A stretch of DNA of 64,000 nucleotides from Monosiga brevicollis MX1. Its lineage: Eukaryota; Opisthokonta; Choanoflagellata; Craspedida; Salpingoecidae. A model generated the notes under the pieces. That model searched no databases. It was not told the origin of the DNA and worked only from the letters and a program-made list of their open reading frames with translations. Made by a program: the position numbers and the translations under genes. Within the stretch, counting starts at the first letter, position 1. Each line of letters opens with the position of its first letter. The stretch lies in the NCBI RefSeq assembly GCF_000002865.3, contig NW_001865042.1:1222207-1286206 (forward strand), written 5' to 3'. Below are positions 42,701 to 55,100 of this stretch, one piece after another.

Positions 42701-44624
42701 GCGTAGCTCGGCACTCTGGCCTTCAGCCTCTTTCTGTGCTTCGCGAGCGACTGCCAGTTCTTCTTCCTTGATTGCCAATGCATGAGCAACTTCGCCATCT
42801 ATGCAGCACACCAAACAAAACACAAGTGACTGACACAGCGTCTCTACCTAAGGGGCCTCGGGTGTGTGGGGCGTACCGTCCTGTTGAACCTCTTCAAGCT
42901 GCGACCGCAAGCTGATGATCGTAATGTCCATTTCTTTGAGGCGGGTGCAGAGATCATCCTCTCGCGCGCTAGCGGTCGACAAAACTGTGGGTTAATATTT
43001 CAAATGCCATGATGCTCGAGCTTATTCGATGCTGTACATACTTGCTGGCTTCCAGTTGAGCTTTCAAACTGTCATGGGTGGCTTCTTGTGTCTGTGCATC
43101 GCGCAGACTCTGATTCTCATCTCGAAACTCGTGCAGCTCAGCCATAAGTTCTTCAACACGCGCTTCCAAGGCTTTCGCATTGCTCTCAGTCACTGCGCGT
43201 TCTTCGGCTGATTCTGCATGCAGGGAATGCAAACTTGATTGGAGCTCGCGAATCGTAAGGTCACGGCCCTCCAATTCCGCTTCGAGTTGTTTAACCTGAG
43301 CTCGTAATTGGTCAAGTTCCTGGCTCAGATCATCGTTTTTGGCGTTTTTGCCCCCCTTGCCCTTCTTCAACTCTTGGTTCTCATCCTTGTACTTGCGAAC
43401 GAGCTGCTTCAGTTTGCCATTGGTTGTTTGACCCTCTTGCAACGCCATCTCCTTTTGTCCAAGGTCATCTTGTAGTTCAGCCAGCTGCTGCATACATGTT
43501 TCAAGCTGCCGTTCGCGCTCCTGTAGGACTTCGCTCTGATCCTGGGCCGGCTGGCGTGCGGCGACAAAGGCGAGTTCATGTCAGCAAACAAATGTTCGAG
43601 ACTGCTGAAATAGCAAACTAGACAGTTTGCTTGAGCAGTTTGTTGTACCTGCGTTTGTAAGCCGAGGGCCTCTACTTGGGATCGCAAAACTTGCATCATC
43701 TCGTCCTTGTCAGCTAGTTGATTTTCGTAGGTTTGTGTCAAGGAGCGGATTGTCTCTTGATCGATGCGGCGAGCTGCGCGCCGGGACATGGCAGCATACG
43801 ATGAGAAAAAAAAAAAAACGGGTTCAACAACAGGCCATCCAAGCTGGCGCGAGCTGCTCAGCAGTTCCGACCTTCTTTGAGCTCTTCCAATTCGCGCTTG
43901 ATGGTCTGCGTGCAAGGACACGTGGCGCATTTAAGCAAATTTGTCACGGTTGGCAGCTAGATGGTTGTGGAACAGAACAATTTATTTTTACCTTGATGCT
44001 GTCATTTTGGCCGGTATCAGTCTGCTGAACCTTTTTTTTGAGGCTGGCAAACATGCCACTCTTAGCCTGAGTGCAAGTGACACGTGCGTCAGCGCCAATT
44101 TTGTAAGCAGGTCATTTTCACAGGTGAGTGGTGCGCGCTGGATCGCGTCAAAGTGGATGGCCAAGAATGGTCCGGCCCAGGAGCAAAGCGAAGAAAGCAA
44201 AAGCGTGGGGTGGCACAAACGTACGGTCTGTTGTTTTTTTTTGGTATGAGTGCGACGTAGTTTTTCAAAGGCCGTTTTAAACTCGCGGTAATCAATGTTA
44301 CCATTGCCATCGTCATCGAGCTCCTTGAGAACGAGTTTGAGCTGTGGTGCGGGCAGAGGGTGGCCCAGGCGCTCCAAAGCTGCAGCAAAGGATTTGCCAT
44401 TGATGGTTCCATTGCCGTCATCCAGTTCGCGAAAAAGATCAAGCACGCGCAGCTGGTCATTTTTCATAACCTACAGGGGCCAAGTGAGCAGCGATTGATG
44501 GGACGCACATCGGGCTGGGGGTCGAGCAACGATCAAGGCAGCTGGCGAGAGAGTATGCACAAACCCCATTCATGGACTCGATCCACTCGCTCACGACCTC
44601 ATCGCTCCCTGGAGCGTCGGCCAT
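36701..44624 (-). CDS. Giant EF-hand and coiled-coil protein, golgin-like
   Basis: The ATG at 44624 begins MADAPGSDEVVSEWIESMNG. The next exon is an EF-hand pair (FRELDDGNGTINGKSF and KELDDDGNGNIDYREF). Several small exons lead into coiled coil and the repeat array in the exon at about 42800-40357. A second EF-hand pair follows: one hand on a small exon near 40211-40287 (ADVNADGQLSHNE) and one opening the next large exon (KMDPDQDGQIDQDEF, about 40090). About 1000 residues of heptad coiled coil follow. Two short terminal exons give ETAELVADLLKLDEEEREIV and LTARRVLGRFM, stop at 36701. The LRDAMLKHLSG...LLKLDEEE end resembles the GRIP/GRAB end of golgins, hence a Golgi tether is my best guess. 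Total about 2200 residues. I inferred one gene from in-phase junctions and EF-hand continuity; a split near 40.3 kb is possible. Confidence 0.72.
40735..42670 (-). repeat. Coding tandem repeat array of the giant gene, with 519-bp higher-order period
   Basis: Basic units encode QIEQLQSEAKEAQE (14 residues) and QLQNEAKEEGASSQAELEEA-type blocks. A longer unit of about 519 bases repeats at least twice (matching landmark at 41161 and 41680). All three minus-strand frames are free of stops over most of the array. The coiled-coil frame changes at about 42224 (10 bases fewer than the consensus), about 40905 (8 more) and about 40735 (2 more); these sum to zero, so the frame returns. Confidence 0.9.
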
Positions 44625-45511
44625 GATGCCAGTTCAAGACAATTTGCGAGCAAGAGCTTCACGCTTGTCCGAACACGTGAATTGACCATGTGCACACGGC
44701 CACAAAATCGGCCAAGTCAGCAGTGATTAAAGATTGATTCTGGTACGTTAATCCAGCAAATCAGTTCAGCCAATCCAGCCAGCTCCCAGCCATGAAAGAG
44801 AGGCTCTACATTCAATCAAAGCACCTCCGGCCACTGGCCCAGAGAGACAGGGAGAGACAGGCAGGGAGTGGGAGACAGGGCGGGAGAGGGAGAGAGGGTC
44901 AAAACCCCCGTGCGTCAATGTGTGTGTGTGAACGAAAACGAGAGAGCGCCAGAGTCGAAAAAGAGAGAGAGAGAGAGAGAAGTGCGATATGGCGCGGTAT
45001 TTTCTGACATTATCCATACTATGACATTTATCACACTATGCATCAAAGTAAGTGTGATATGTAACACAGTTACCTTTGTAAGGGGTGGGGGGGGGGGTAT
45101 TTGAACGTTGATTTTGAATTTCGTGTTATTTTGTTGATGTTGGTGGCTTTTTGCGGCAAAGGCGCTGAGTGAGCTCTCTCTGCACTGGGGCGGTTGCTTC
45201 TGGGTGGCGGCCGGGCGGTGGTGCTGGCGGGCACGGTGACTCTTTGGGGAACAAGTGGTTGAAGGTGTTGTTGATGTTGTAGCGAGGTAGAACCTTGGTG
45301 ACGTTCAAGTCAATTTGCAGTGTGCTTGTTATCCGCGAGCATTGGCTTGGCGATCAAGACGAGGTTCAGCCTGTCGTGGTGGTGGCAGGGCCGTTCGCCC
45401 CACTATTGGGCGGTACCCAATGTGGGTGAGAGGGAGAGCTGCTTAGTTCAAGGGGTTCCTTTTTTCTTCTGTGGCGTGGTGCGGCGCGAGCCTGGCTAGG
45501 CTTCAGCAATC
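44625..45511. other. Divergent intergenic region
   Basis: This is the spacer between the giant gene and the ankyrin gene. It has GA-rich DNA (about 44840-44980), a G run at about 45080-45097 and a GGTGG-rich tract near 45185-45240. No gene is supported. Confidence 0.55.
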
Positions 45512-46883
45512 ATGGTATGCACCCATCTCGTTGTATACGCGAGGTCACCTGCGGTGACTGCAAACGAGCACAGCGCCTGCAGGGGCTGCTCGGTTGACAA
45601 GGCGTCTCTGCATCTTGCTTCTGTTTGCAGGCTGCAGCGGCTGAGAATGTGACCACGCCCCTGCACAAGGCCGCCCTCAAGGGCTTGGTGCCGGCAGCCA
45701 AAATCATGTGTGAGCGTGGCGCGGCGATAGACGCCGAAGATGAGGTAGGCTTGATTGGGTTGCATTCGTGTCGCCCCACGACCTGCTCCACACCAATCAC
45801 ATCATGATCATCGCGCACGCGGGCGGGCGTGTGTGCGGGCGTGCTTGTCTGTGAGTCTCGGGTCCGCACTCAGCAGCTGGTTTGTTTATCTGCTTGGGCA
45901 GGCGGGTTACACTGCTTTGCATATTGCCGCCTTTCAAGGATACGAGGCCTTTGTGCGATTGCTATTGGATTTCGGGGCTGACGTCGACTATCAAGACGAG
46001 GTATCAATGGCCTAGCTGCTACCTGGCCACCTGCACTTGCCCTTCTCTAGGCAAAGGTGTGGCATCTAGCTCATGCACATTGCATTTATTTCGTAGTTGG
46101 GCGAGGGGTATACGCCCTTGCAGCTTGCGGCACAAGAGGGGCACACCGCATGCTTGAAGCTGTTGTTGGAGCGCGGTGCCGACGTTAACATTCAAAATGA
46201 GGTTTGTTTGATTTGCATTCGGCTTCTTTTGGTTCTGTCCTACACGTGGCTTGCTTTCTATGGTAGCCCTGCCTGATGGCACCTCAATCTTGTTGCTCTT
46301 TTTACCCTGGAAAGACCGGGGACTCAGCCCTCCATCTAGCTGTGCGCAATGAGCACCCCGAGATCGCTTCCTTGCTTCTTCAGCACGGGGCCAATCCTTC
46401 TCTGGCCGACGACGTGAGAATTTGATTTTGGTCGCGCCTGGCAAATAGAAAGCAGGCAATAGAAAGGATAGGCGGACTTTGCCTCGTATGATTGCCTCTT
46501 GACACTTGTTATTTTCCCACGTGCGTTGACCGGCAATGCAGGAAGGCAACACACCTGTGATGGAAGCTCGGGGTACACCCCTGCAAGGACTGCTAAGTGA
46601 TACGCAAGATGCATCGGCACGTCGCCAAATACCAGCATCACCATCAGCCGTCACACCGACCAAGGATGATGATGTGGAGACGCTCAAGGCAAAGCTGCAT
46701 CGTAGTCGGCAAATCTCTGAAATTGCTCAACGTGAGGTGCTGGCTTTGCGTAAACGCGCTCAAGCGGCCGAGTCTGCGCTAATGAAGAGTCAAGCTCAAG
46801 TAGACCAGCTTCGTCGCCAACTTAAACTGGTGATGCGTGAGAGTTCTAGCAGCGGAGCGCCCTCCCCGAACAAAACTTCTTGA
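45512..46883 (+). CDS. Ankyrin-repeat protein with C-terminal coiled coil
   Basis: Six coding exons: 45512-45514, 45631-45744, 45902-46000, 46097-46201, 46315-46413 and 46542-46883, all joined in phase 0, 253 residues. The first coding exon is just the ATG, followed directly by GTATGC. Each of the next four exons is one ankyrin repeat (TPLHKAALKGLVPAAKIM, TALHIAAFQGYEAFVRLLL, TPLQLAAQEGHTACLKLLLE, SALHLAVRNEHPEIASLLL) and each ends at an Asp/Glu or Asp/Asp pair. The last exon is Ser/Thr-rich and then a coiled coil (VETLKAKLHRSRQISEIAQR). Ankyrin repeats bind proteins, so this is probably an adaptor; partners are unknown. It lies between two EF-hand coiled-coil paralogues. Confidence 0.87.
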
Positions 46884-47210
46884 AGCGAACTGCGCTGCCG
46901 CTGCGACGATGCCCCGAAAACTTAAAAAAACAGCAACTAATGAAAATACAAAAATTCAACACAGCCGATTGTGCGCTCTTGCATGAATTGGGCTGGGATG
47001 TTCATTGTACTGTGCTAATCGAAGCTATTAATGTCTCCTTCCTCTTTTGCCCTGTCGTGGGTGGTGTCAAATGGTCAGTGTTTTTGCAGCGAGAACCTGG
47101 GATTCTATTCGTGTCGATTGGAGTTGGGACACCGCGCAGCAGTGCCCGAGTCATCCTCATGGCTCCAGCATAAACTAACAGGGGGAAAGATCAACGACTG
47201 GCTATCAAAT
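46884..47210. other. Convergent intergenic region
   Basis: These are the 3' flanks of the ankyrin and second EF-hand genes. No gene is seen. Confidence 0.55.
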
Positions 47211-48851
47211 CTACAGAATGGTACACGAGCCCTCTGGAAAGGCACTGAGCCCACCCAACATGAGCAGCGCACGATCTCGTTCATACTGCAAATACTTGAG
47301 AAGGGAAAAAGGCTGGGTAGCCGCCACCAGAGGCAGGTCAGCTGTGGCGGGCGAGCCAACAGGGCATGACGCAGCCATGGGTGCTGCGACCATCAACGGC
47401 CCGGGTCCAGCTGCTGAGTCTTCTAAACACTTGTGACTGCGAAGTTGTGCGCACTCGGCTTGCGCCTGGCTGGCGCGTTGGGCCTGGGCATCACGATCCT
47501 CTTGAGTAGCGCGCAGAGCTTGCTCAAGCTCGAGTACTCGCGACTGCAGAGTAGCGCTCTCACGTTTGAGAGCCTGGCATTCACAGTTCATGTCGTCCAG
47601 TTGCTGGCGCAATTTTGTCTGAGGGATACGCAATAAGCCCGGCAAGACCCGTGAATCACAAGGACAAGCGCACGGCGATAGAGCTCTTAAGTTGTGACAA
47701 GTCAACGTACCACTAGACTGGGCATGGTTTCCGGCTCTTCGCTGATATCCGACGCCTCCTCGCTAAAACAGACGGGGCTACAGAATCGATACACTCATCA
47801 GGTATCGTCCACGGCCACAGCTGTGTTCATCATCCATTGAACAGGGTCACACACCTGCTGCACTCTTTGGCAAGGCGAGCAGCACGCTCACGAGCAAGGT
47901 CTGACGATCGGCGCCAATGTGAAATGAGATCGCGCCAAGCCCGAGCACGCCCAAGTCCCATCAGTGGCAACGTACCAGACTCCAGCTCGCGAATGCGCGC
48001 CAACAAACCCTGCAATCACCCCATGGCAATGGCACTGGGTGTGAGTCAGGGACAAGATGTGGGGCACAGTCTGCAGGTCTGCTCAAGTGGGGCAGCTGAG
48101 GTTAGTCACGTCGACTCACGGCAGTTGACTCGGAGAGTGCAGGGGATGGGGGAGGCTCAAGAGCATCATCCAGTGGAGGCGAGCGGCTGGCGGAGCGCGT
48201 GGAGTGGAGAACACGGCGCGGCTGGCATGCGCAAGCAAGGTGGTGGGTGTGAGGGGCTCGTTGTACGAACAACTCGTACAAGACTTTGAATGACGCAGCG
48301 CGGATAACCACTGCTGCGATGCCATGCCATGATGCTTACAATGGGTTGGGTCACGTGAACTCGACGCAAGGCGTCAAAGATGCGCTTGAACTCGGCATAT
48401 TCAATCTCGCCGTTGCTGTTGTAGTCCAAGGTCTCGATAATGACGCGCAGGTGCTCGGGTTGCACTTGATGACCGAGGCGCATGAGGGCACTGTCAAAGT
48501 CTTTGCAGCGGATCTTGTCGTGGCCATTATCAAGTTCGCGAAAGAGGTCCAGCAGGCGGAGGTTGTGGTCCATTTGATACTGATCAGTGACACGGTGGTC
48601 ATTTGGGTGAGCGGCTGGGCTTCAACGCACAAAAGACTGGGAGGTCAGTCACGATGCCGTCACAAACTCACCTCATACATGTGACGGACCCAATCGCCCA
48701 GGATTTGCTCACGGTCGACGACCGTGGCCGTGGAGGCTGAGACCATGGTGCGTGATCGGGATCTCGATGCGGATGAGAGGCGGCCTTTGGGAAGCCAGGA
48801 GGCAGCCAAGGCAGCAGCGGCAGCAGGCGTTGAAGCGGAGGAGTAGCACAT
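47211..48851 (-). CDS. EF-hand and coiled-coil protein, paralogue of the giant gene's N-terminus
   Basis: The ATG at 48851 opens a Ser/Ala-rich segment; a second ATG at 48746 (MVSASTATVVDREQILGDWV) is an equally good start. The next exon holds an EF-hand pair, LFRELDNGHDKIRCKDF and ETLDYNSNGEIEYAEF. It aligns without gaps to the giant gene's first pair (LDLFRELD...RLGH...EYxEFK). Some calcium-binding positions in the first loop differ from consensus, so binding there may be weak. Later exons give LLARIRELESG and RAWRDLISHWRRSSDLA (about 47860-48000) and a coiled coil (TKLRQQLDDMNCECQALKRE, ALRATQEDRDAQAQRAS). The end is less charged and stops at 47211. Exons between 48100 and 48330 are unresolved. 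It is shorter than its paralogue and lacks the repeat array. Confidence 0.7.
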
Positions 48852-49718
48852 GCAGCTGGCAAAGCAAACTGGAAGGAGAGCTCGTGTGGTAAAATGTCGT
48901 TGAAAGGTGCGCGCTTTGCCCGGGTCGTTGTTCAGCAGTCATTCCGGCAGTGGCGTTGATCCGATGCAACTCAAGGTGCTATGCTCGTGTGGGATCGTGA
49001 AGGGCATCATGCAAGGTCACCCAAAGCACCAGTGGTTTGGTGCTTTGGAATCACAAGCGAGTTGGATATCCCGTCCCCATCATCACATCACACACGAGGC
49101 AATGTGTGTGTGTGTGTGGGGGGGCGATGCAAGCGCCAGCCCTCTGCTGACAAGTTGCCAGGCACGAACGCGGGGGTTGCTGTTTGAGGGTGTGAGGGAA
49201 GGCCAGTCAAGCTGCCATTCATGGGTTTGTGGCAACACTGCACAACTGAGGAGATCAAACGCGTACGGGCAGGTCGTGGCTGCCATCACAGCACCGGCTT
49301 TGAGCTGCCATTTGGACCAGATCCAGCCGAGCGGTCGCCCCATCGTCCTCTCTGCTCGTGTCACCTTAGCTACGTATGTGGGTTTTAGCAGGCGTAACCC
49401 GTCAGCCGCTTGCGTCGGTGTCACCCCCTTTCGCGCCCTTGATGTAAGATGATGTTGTGATGCAAATTTGTCAGATATTATTCAAAGTGAACAAAAGTGT
49501 GATAATGATGGTACGACGTCTTTTGGCGGGTTACCAAATTTGGACTCGAAATGGATTAAATTTTTTTTTTCGGTGTTGTTGTCAAGTTTCGCGCACACTG
49601 ACTCGCACCGACGCGAGGGGCCTGATTTTGTGATTCAAAGGGGTTGTTTGCGGCGGTTGGTGCCGGCTCATTGTACGGCTGAGGTGGCTTTTGTTTTTCC
49701 TTTTTGCATCCGTCGAGC
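48852..49718. other. Divergent intergenic region
   Basis: This is the spacer between the second EF-hand gene and LRRC40. It contains a short TG/G-rich run near 49104-49124 and a T run at about 49560-49570. An open frame across 48907-49452 has no domain features. Confidence 0.5.
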
Positions 49719-50919
49719 ATGGAGGCGCTGCTCAAGCAAGCGCGGGCATCCGGTCAGTTGAATCTGGCCAATCGACAGCTGGAGGCCGTGCCGGATCAGG
49801 TGTGGCGCATCAACCTTGACGCTCCAGCGCAGGCGGGTGCCGTGTCCTTTGACAGTGAGGATCGATGGTGGGAGCAAGTCGGCTTGGCTCGCCTTATTCT
49901 GAGCTGTAATCAACTCACTACGCTCCCGGAGCAGCTCGAGCTCCTTCCCGACCTCACGCTGCTTGACGCGCATGACAACAAAATCACTGTCATCTCCGAG
50001 CGGCTCGGCCAGCTCGCACAGCTCAAGGCTTTGAACTTGGGCCAGAATTGCCTTGAGAACCTGCCGCAATCCCTCTATCATTTGCCGGCGCTCCAAAGTT
50101 TGAAGCTGGACAACAATGCCCTCCGTAGCCTCGCCCCCGCACTCAGACAGCTGAGCGAGCTGCGTGAACTGGTGCGAATGCCATTCCTCTTGCCCAACAT
50201 ACTTGCTGTCGCATGCCATGTGCCACCACATCCTGCTCTTCCCTCGGCCTGGTTGGCCTCCATGTCTTGCTTTGCTCAAACCTAGCTGATGGGGTGCTTG
50301 TAGGACGCGAGTCACAACCGCCTGGTTGAGCTCCCCGAGAGCCTGTGCGACTTGCCGCATCTAGCTCGACTTCGCCTGGGCCACAATCAGCTGGAGAGCC
50401 TACCGGCCCCTTTCGGTCAGCTTGAGGCTCTTCAAGAGCTGGATATCGTGCATAATCGCTTGACTAGCTTGCCTACCAAACTGGGTAGCTTGAGCCACAT
50501 TACCCGTCTCGATGTGCGCTACAACGCCCTGCAACGCCTGCCGAGCCTGGCCAGTATGACCCAACTCAAGGAACTGCTAGTTGGATACAATCAAATTCAC
50601 ACACTCGGTGATTTGGGTGCCCTTCTACCCGCTGGTCTCGTCCTTTTGGATGTTCGGGACAACAAGATTGCCGATATCCCGGCCACGATTGCTGCTCTTC
50701 GGCAGCTCGAGCGCCTCGAGTTGTCCAATAATGACATTAGCTCGCTGCCCCCAGAGCTAGGTCTTGTGCGTTCCATCAAGGCCATCTCTTTGGATGGTAA
50801 CCCGCTACGCTCGCTGCGGCGTGATATTGTACGCCGAGGCACTCTTGCCATCCTTGAACACCTCCGGTTCGTACTCAATGCCAACGAGAGACAGCACACA
50901 CACACACGCATGTTGGGAA

Positions 50920-50968
<49 letters not shown>

Positions 50969-51989
50969 CTCGTTGAATCTTCACTCTTATCTCATCATGT
51001 GCCACGCTGGGAACTTTGATTTGGCGTTCCTTGATGCAGGTCGCGCTTACCAGAAACTGCCGAGGTGGAGCCCGAAGCACAGCAATATGCGGAACAGGTT
51101 GCACAGCGCGAGCGTCAGACTGACTTGGCACAAACCGGAGCCCTTAATCTCTCCAATCAGGGACTCGATCACGTACCCAGTGACATCTTTCAGGAAGCCG
51201 TTGAACAAGGCACGTGCTTGCTGCATTCTTGGACGAGCCTCAGCTTCCTTTGCGGTTCTATTTATCGAGTCTGTGCGAGAGACTAGGAGGACAAGCTAGA
51301 CACGATGCTGGGTCAACAGCTCTCCCCTGACAGGACCATGGTGTGGTATTTTAGGTGTGGCTCGATTGAGTCTGCAGAAGAACAAGCTGCTTCATCTTCC
51401 AGCGCAAGTCGACCAGCTCAGCAGCACATTGACGCACCTTGATCTTGGGTTCAATCGTCTCAGCACGCTCTCCAGCGCCATCGGGCTTTTGCCTCGACTT
51501 GTGTCGCTCGAGCTTGAAGGCAATGCCCTCACCTCGTTGCCAGAAGAGTTGGCCCTCTTGAGTGAGCTTCAAGATCTGGGTTTGGGTCACAATCGCTTTA
51601 CAGCTCTGCCCGATGTGGTGCGCCACCTGCGTGCTCTTCAGAACCTCATGCTCAACGACAATCAAGTGTCCACCGTCGATCCAGACGTCTTGTTGGCCTG
51701 TCCCATGTTGCGTTGTGTTGATCTGCACAACAATGCCATCCAGCAAGTCCCTCCTCGCTTGGGGCTGCTCAACCTTCACACGCTCAAACTCGAAGGTACG
51801 CCACTCAGTGTTGCGCAGCAGCAGGCACGTGTTTCTTTGTCCTCCCCCTACAACTCTTTCGTCGCTTGACTTGTGCGGTTGTCGGACTGCACCACCGCAG
51901 GCAATCTGTTTCGCATGCCCCGTCAGACCATTCTTGACAAGGGCACTGGCGCCGTCCTCGAGTATCTCAAGAGTCGCATCACTGCATAA
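49719..51989 (+). CDS. LRRC40: Leucine-rich repeat protein, LRRC40
   Basis: The N-terminus aligns with animal LRRC40: LLKQARASGQLNLANRQLEA, VPDQVWRINLD, RWWEQVGLARLILSCNQL. About 20 LRRs follow on several exons: LDAHDNKITVIS, LDASHNRLVELPESL, LDVRDNKIADIPATI, LELSNNDISSLPPEL, then an insert (TGALNLSNQGLDHVPSDIFQ), LDLGFNRLSTL, MLNDNQVSTVDPDVL and LDLHNNAIQQVPPRLG. The last exon ends DKGTGAVLEYLKSRITA, the LRRC40 C-terminal signature. It stops at 51989. The protein is cytosolic and conserved, with poorly known function. One intron holds a T run of about 45 bases near 50922-50966. Confidence 0.92.
50922..50966. repeat. Poly-T tract in LRRC40 intron
   Basis: An uninterrupted T run of about 45 bases lies within an intron, after a CA stretch. 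It may act as a pyrimidine tract, but its acceptor lies about 70 bases further on. Confidence 0.85.
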
Positions 51990-52189
51990 AGCCAGGCACA
52001 CCAATGTTTGAGTGTCTTTGAGAAAGAAATCGACCGACAACAGTACGAACCACACTTGCAACTATTCATGTCAATTCAATCATGAGCTGGACGCCAGGTT
52101 CAGCAGAGTCCTCGGATCCCCTCGCCAGCAGTCACGAGTCAAAGCAAACATCACAGGCACGCAACTAATGCTTGGGTCACTCCCACTTA

Positions 52190-55100
52190 TTATTCATCAA
52201 CACCGTCATCCTGAGGACGGCGATTGCCGGACAGCATGCGAATCCGACGCTGTCGAATCTCTCGCAGTTCGTCGGCTGGGGGTGTCATGGGGGTGCTTGG
52301 CTCACTGTCGGCGTCAGGCAGAGAGGGCGCACTTTGCGCGCTGAGCACCGATGAGGCTTGCAATGAGGCGCTGGACGCTGGCGCTGGTGCAGAGGCTGGC
52401 TCGGTCTCCTCGGTAGCCACAGCAGCTGTATCGTCTGCTGCATCGTCGTTCACACGGGCATTCATGTCTGGAGACATGGCTTCAGGTCGGGTCATACTCG
52501 AGGCAGGCACGTATTGCGGCGTCCTAAGTGTTGGAATTCAAGGGGCAAGGCCGTTGGCATCAACAAACAGGACGATTGACCCTGGCAGAAAGCGCGTGAG
52601 CGAGAAGAGTACCCTGATACTCACGGTGGAAAAACACCCTCTATCTGTGAGAAGCGAGCCACGAGCCTATCCACGTCCCGGCGCAGGCGACGCAAATACT
52701 TGATGCGGAGCTCCACCTACTCATAGGACCGCAGACCATGCCCACAGCATCAAAATAAGGTTGTCCGACACCAACCCACAGCAACAGCATCACGGGAGCA
52801 CAAAGAGGAAAAGGAAAATGGAGAACAAGGCGAATGTACGCATCGGCCTCTGCAGAGGCATGCTCAAGAAAACATTAAAAGGAAAAAAAAGCAAAAAAAA
52901 AAAAAAAAAAGCCTTTGACAGCGAGCCACCCCTCTTTTCCTGAGCAAAAGAGTAACTGGATGGGCAAGATGTACCCAAATCAAGCACGGTAAATACCACA
53001 CCTGTTCTCGCTCAGCACCTTCAAGTGCCCGCAGATCATCCTCGGAAAGAGTGGCAAGATGATCTTCCTCCTCTTCTGCTTCTGAGGTCGACGGATGTTG
53101 AAAGTGAAATGGCACAAAACCCGGCGGCACTGCGGGACCAGCGCGCAAATTGTCAAGTGAGTCTTATGAGTCAGCAAGCCAACTCGAGCACCAAAATGTG
53201 TGACTAAACATCGTTGGGAACCTACGTGGCATTGGTGGTGCCATAAATGGCAACGGCATGCCTAGAACACACATGTTTCGATGAAGATGAATGAGGTCGC
53301 ATTTAAGACACGCATTGCGTGGCTGAGAACGTCCAATCGGCCCAAACGTACCAAACGGGGGTGGCGGCGGCATGCCATGCAACCAATCTGGCGGAGCATG
53401 CCCCGATGCCGGCCCCTCGGCAGCATCTTGCCCTGGGGCAGATGAGGGGGTCATGGGTGGGGGGAAAACAAAGGGAGGTGGGTGGGGAAAGGCCGGGCCA
53501 GGGGCGCCCGGCTGGGGCATGGGCGGGGCACCCGTTGCAGGCGCCTGGGCTGGGGCGTGCGGTGGGCCCGGGGGATATTCACGATTGGCATTGTTATTAT
53601 TGACAGGCGCGGCTGGGGGATTGCGACGGGCAGCAGCAGCTTGTTGCTGCTGTTGTGCTGTTCCAGGCAACAAAGAGCAGCCATAAGCTTCGGGGTTGTG
53701 TTGCATGTGCTGCAACCGGTGAGTTGCATGCGAAGCAAGTGCCGTACCAGCGTCTAAAGCCAAGATGTCGGCCCGACAAGTCGGGCAGGACTGGTTTTGT
53801 TGCAACCAAGAGCGCAGGCAATTGAGATGAAAGATGTGGCCACAAGGTAGCCTGCCGAGCACAACGTACGTACGGTCACAGTGAGAGGGCACAAGCAACG
53901 ATCGTTGCGAGCGCCGGGCCCACGGCAAAATCGTGGGAGTGCAGGTGCAAACAGGATGGCCGACGGGTGCTGGATCAACTATGACACATACTTTTTACCA
54001 ACGTCCATATCTTCGCGGCAGATTGTGCAAAGGTTATCACTCGCCAATTCTTCCGGCGTCGCATTGGGGTAGCTATGGCCACCGAAATGGTTCACATATT
54101 CAGTCCAATGAGCACCCAACCATCGAGAAAAAAGAAAGAATGAATGAAAGAAAGAATGAAAGAAAGAAAGAAAAGGGCGCACCGAGCTTCGAGGTTGGCG
54201 GTAGCCCGTCGCGCTCGAATGAGATCGTGGCAACGCTTCAAGAAAGATCTAGGTCCACAAGAGCGTGAGCAGCCGAGGGTTGATTGTGAAGCTCCTGAAG
54301 CAGCCAGGCGCATGGCAAAACGAGGTACCAATTTAAAATACAATGGACGCACCGGAAGGTCATGAAAACATCACGGATAATATGCAAGGGCAATGCGTAA
54401 AAGTTGACCAGCATGATGAAAAACAAGACATAGGTGATTAGCTTGACCAGATCTGCAGGGGCCAATGGGGAGCGGGGCGAATCAGCGCAGAAACAAACGC
54501 GCAGGGTGAGATGACAACTCATTCATTAACAAGCAAAATAGGTCAAAAGGCGCGAGGCTGCACATACCCGTGAGAAGGTCGAGGTAGGCCATGTAGATGG
54601 GCCGTGCCTCCCAGGGCTCGTCGTGCTGTAGGTCGATCACAAAGAGGATGTACTTGCAAAAGGTCGTCAAGATTGTGACAAGTTGGATCAGGTACTAGGG
54701 GACAAGGCAGGCAAGTGGCATCATTGAGTTGATGCACCACAATTTGGCGGACACTGGCCGATCGCGGTGCTCACTTCAAAGCCAAAGAGCAACTGCATGG
54801 AGAGGCCGTAGTTGACGACCGAGTAAAAGGCGTAGTAGACAAAGGCCGCGTCAGCGGCCGTCAAAAAGATCGTGACGCTGATCATGCGAGTGTGGAACAT
54901 CCAAGTCAAGCGCGGGGTTTGTTGCATCTAACCAGTTTTCAGACCAAAATGCCAGCGTTTCACGGCCAGAGTGAAGAGGTCGTGCTGGCGAAGACGCGCC
55001 ACACAGCAGGAGCGCGAATGTCGCAAGGTGGTGGGCGACAGGAAGACAAAAAAACCACTCTGAGAAAATCCCAGGGCAAGGTCGACACTGCCAGCAGCGA

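Noticed and set aside
48907-49452. Plus-strand open frame of 181 codons
   Set aside because: No domain or compositional support; lies in a divergent promoter region.
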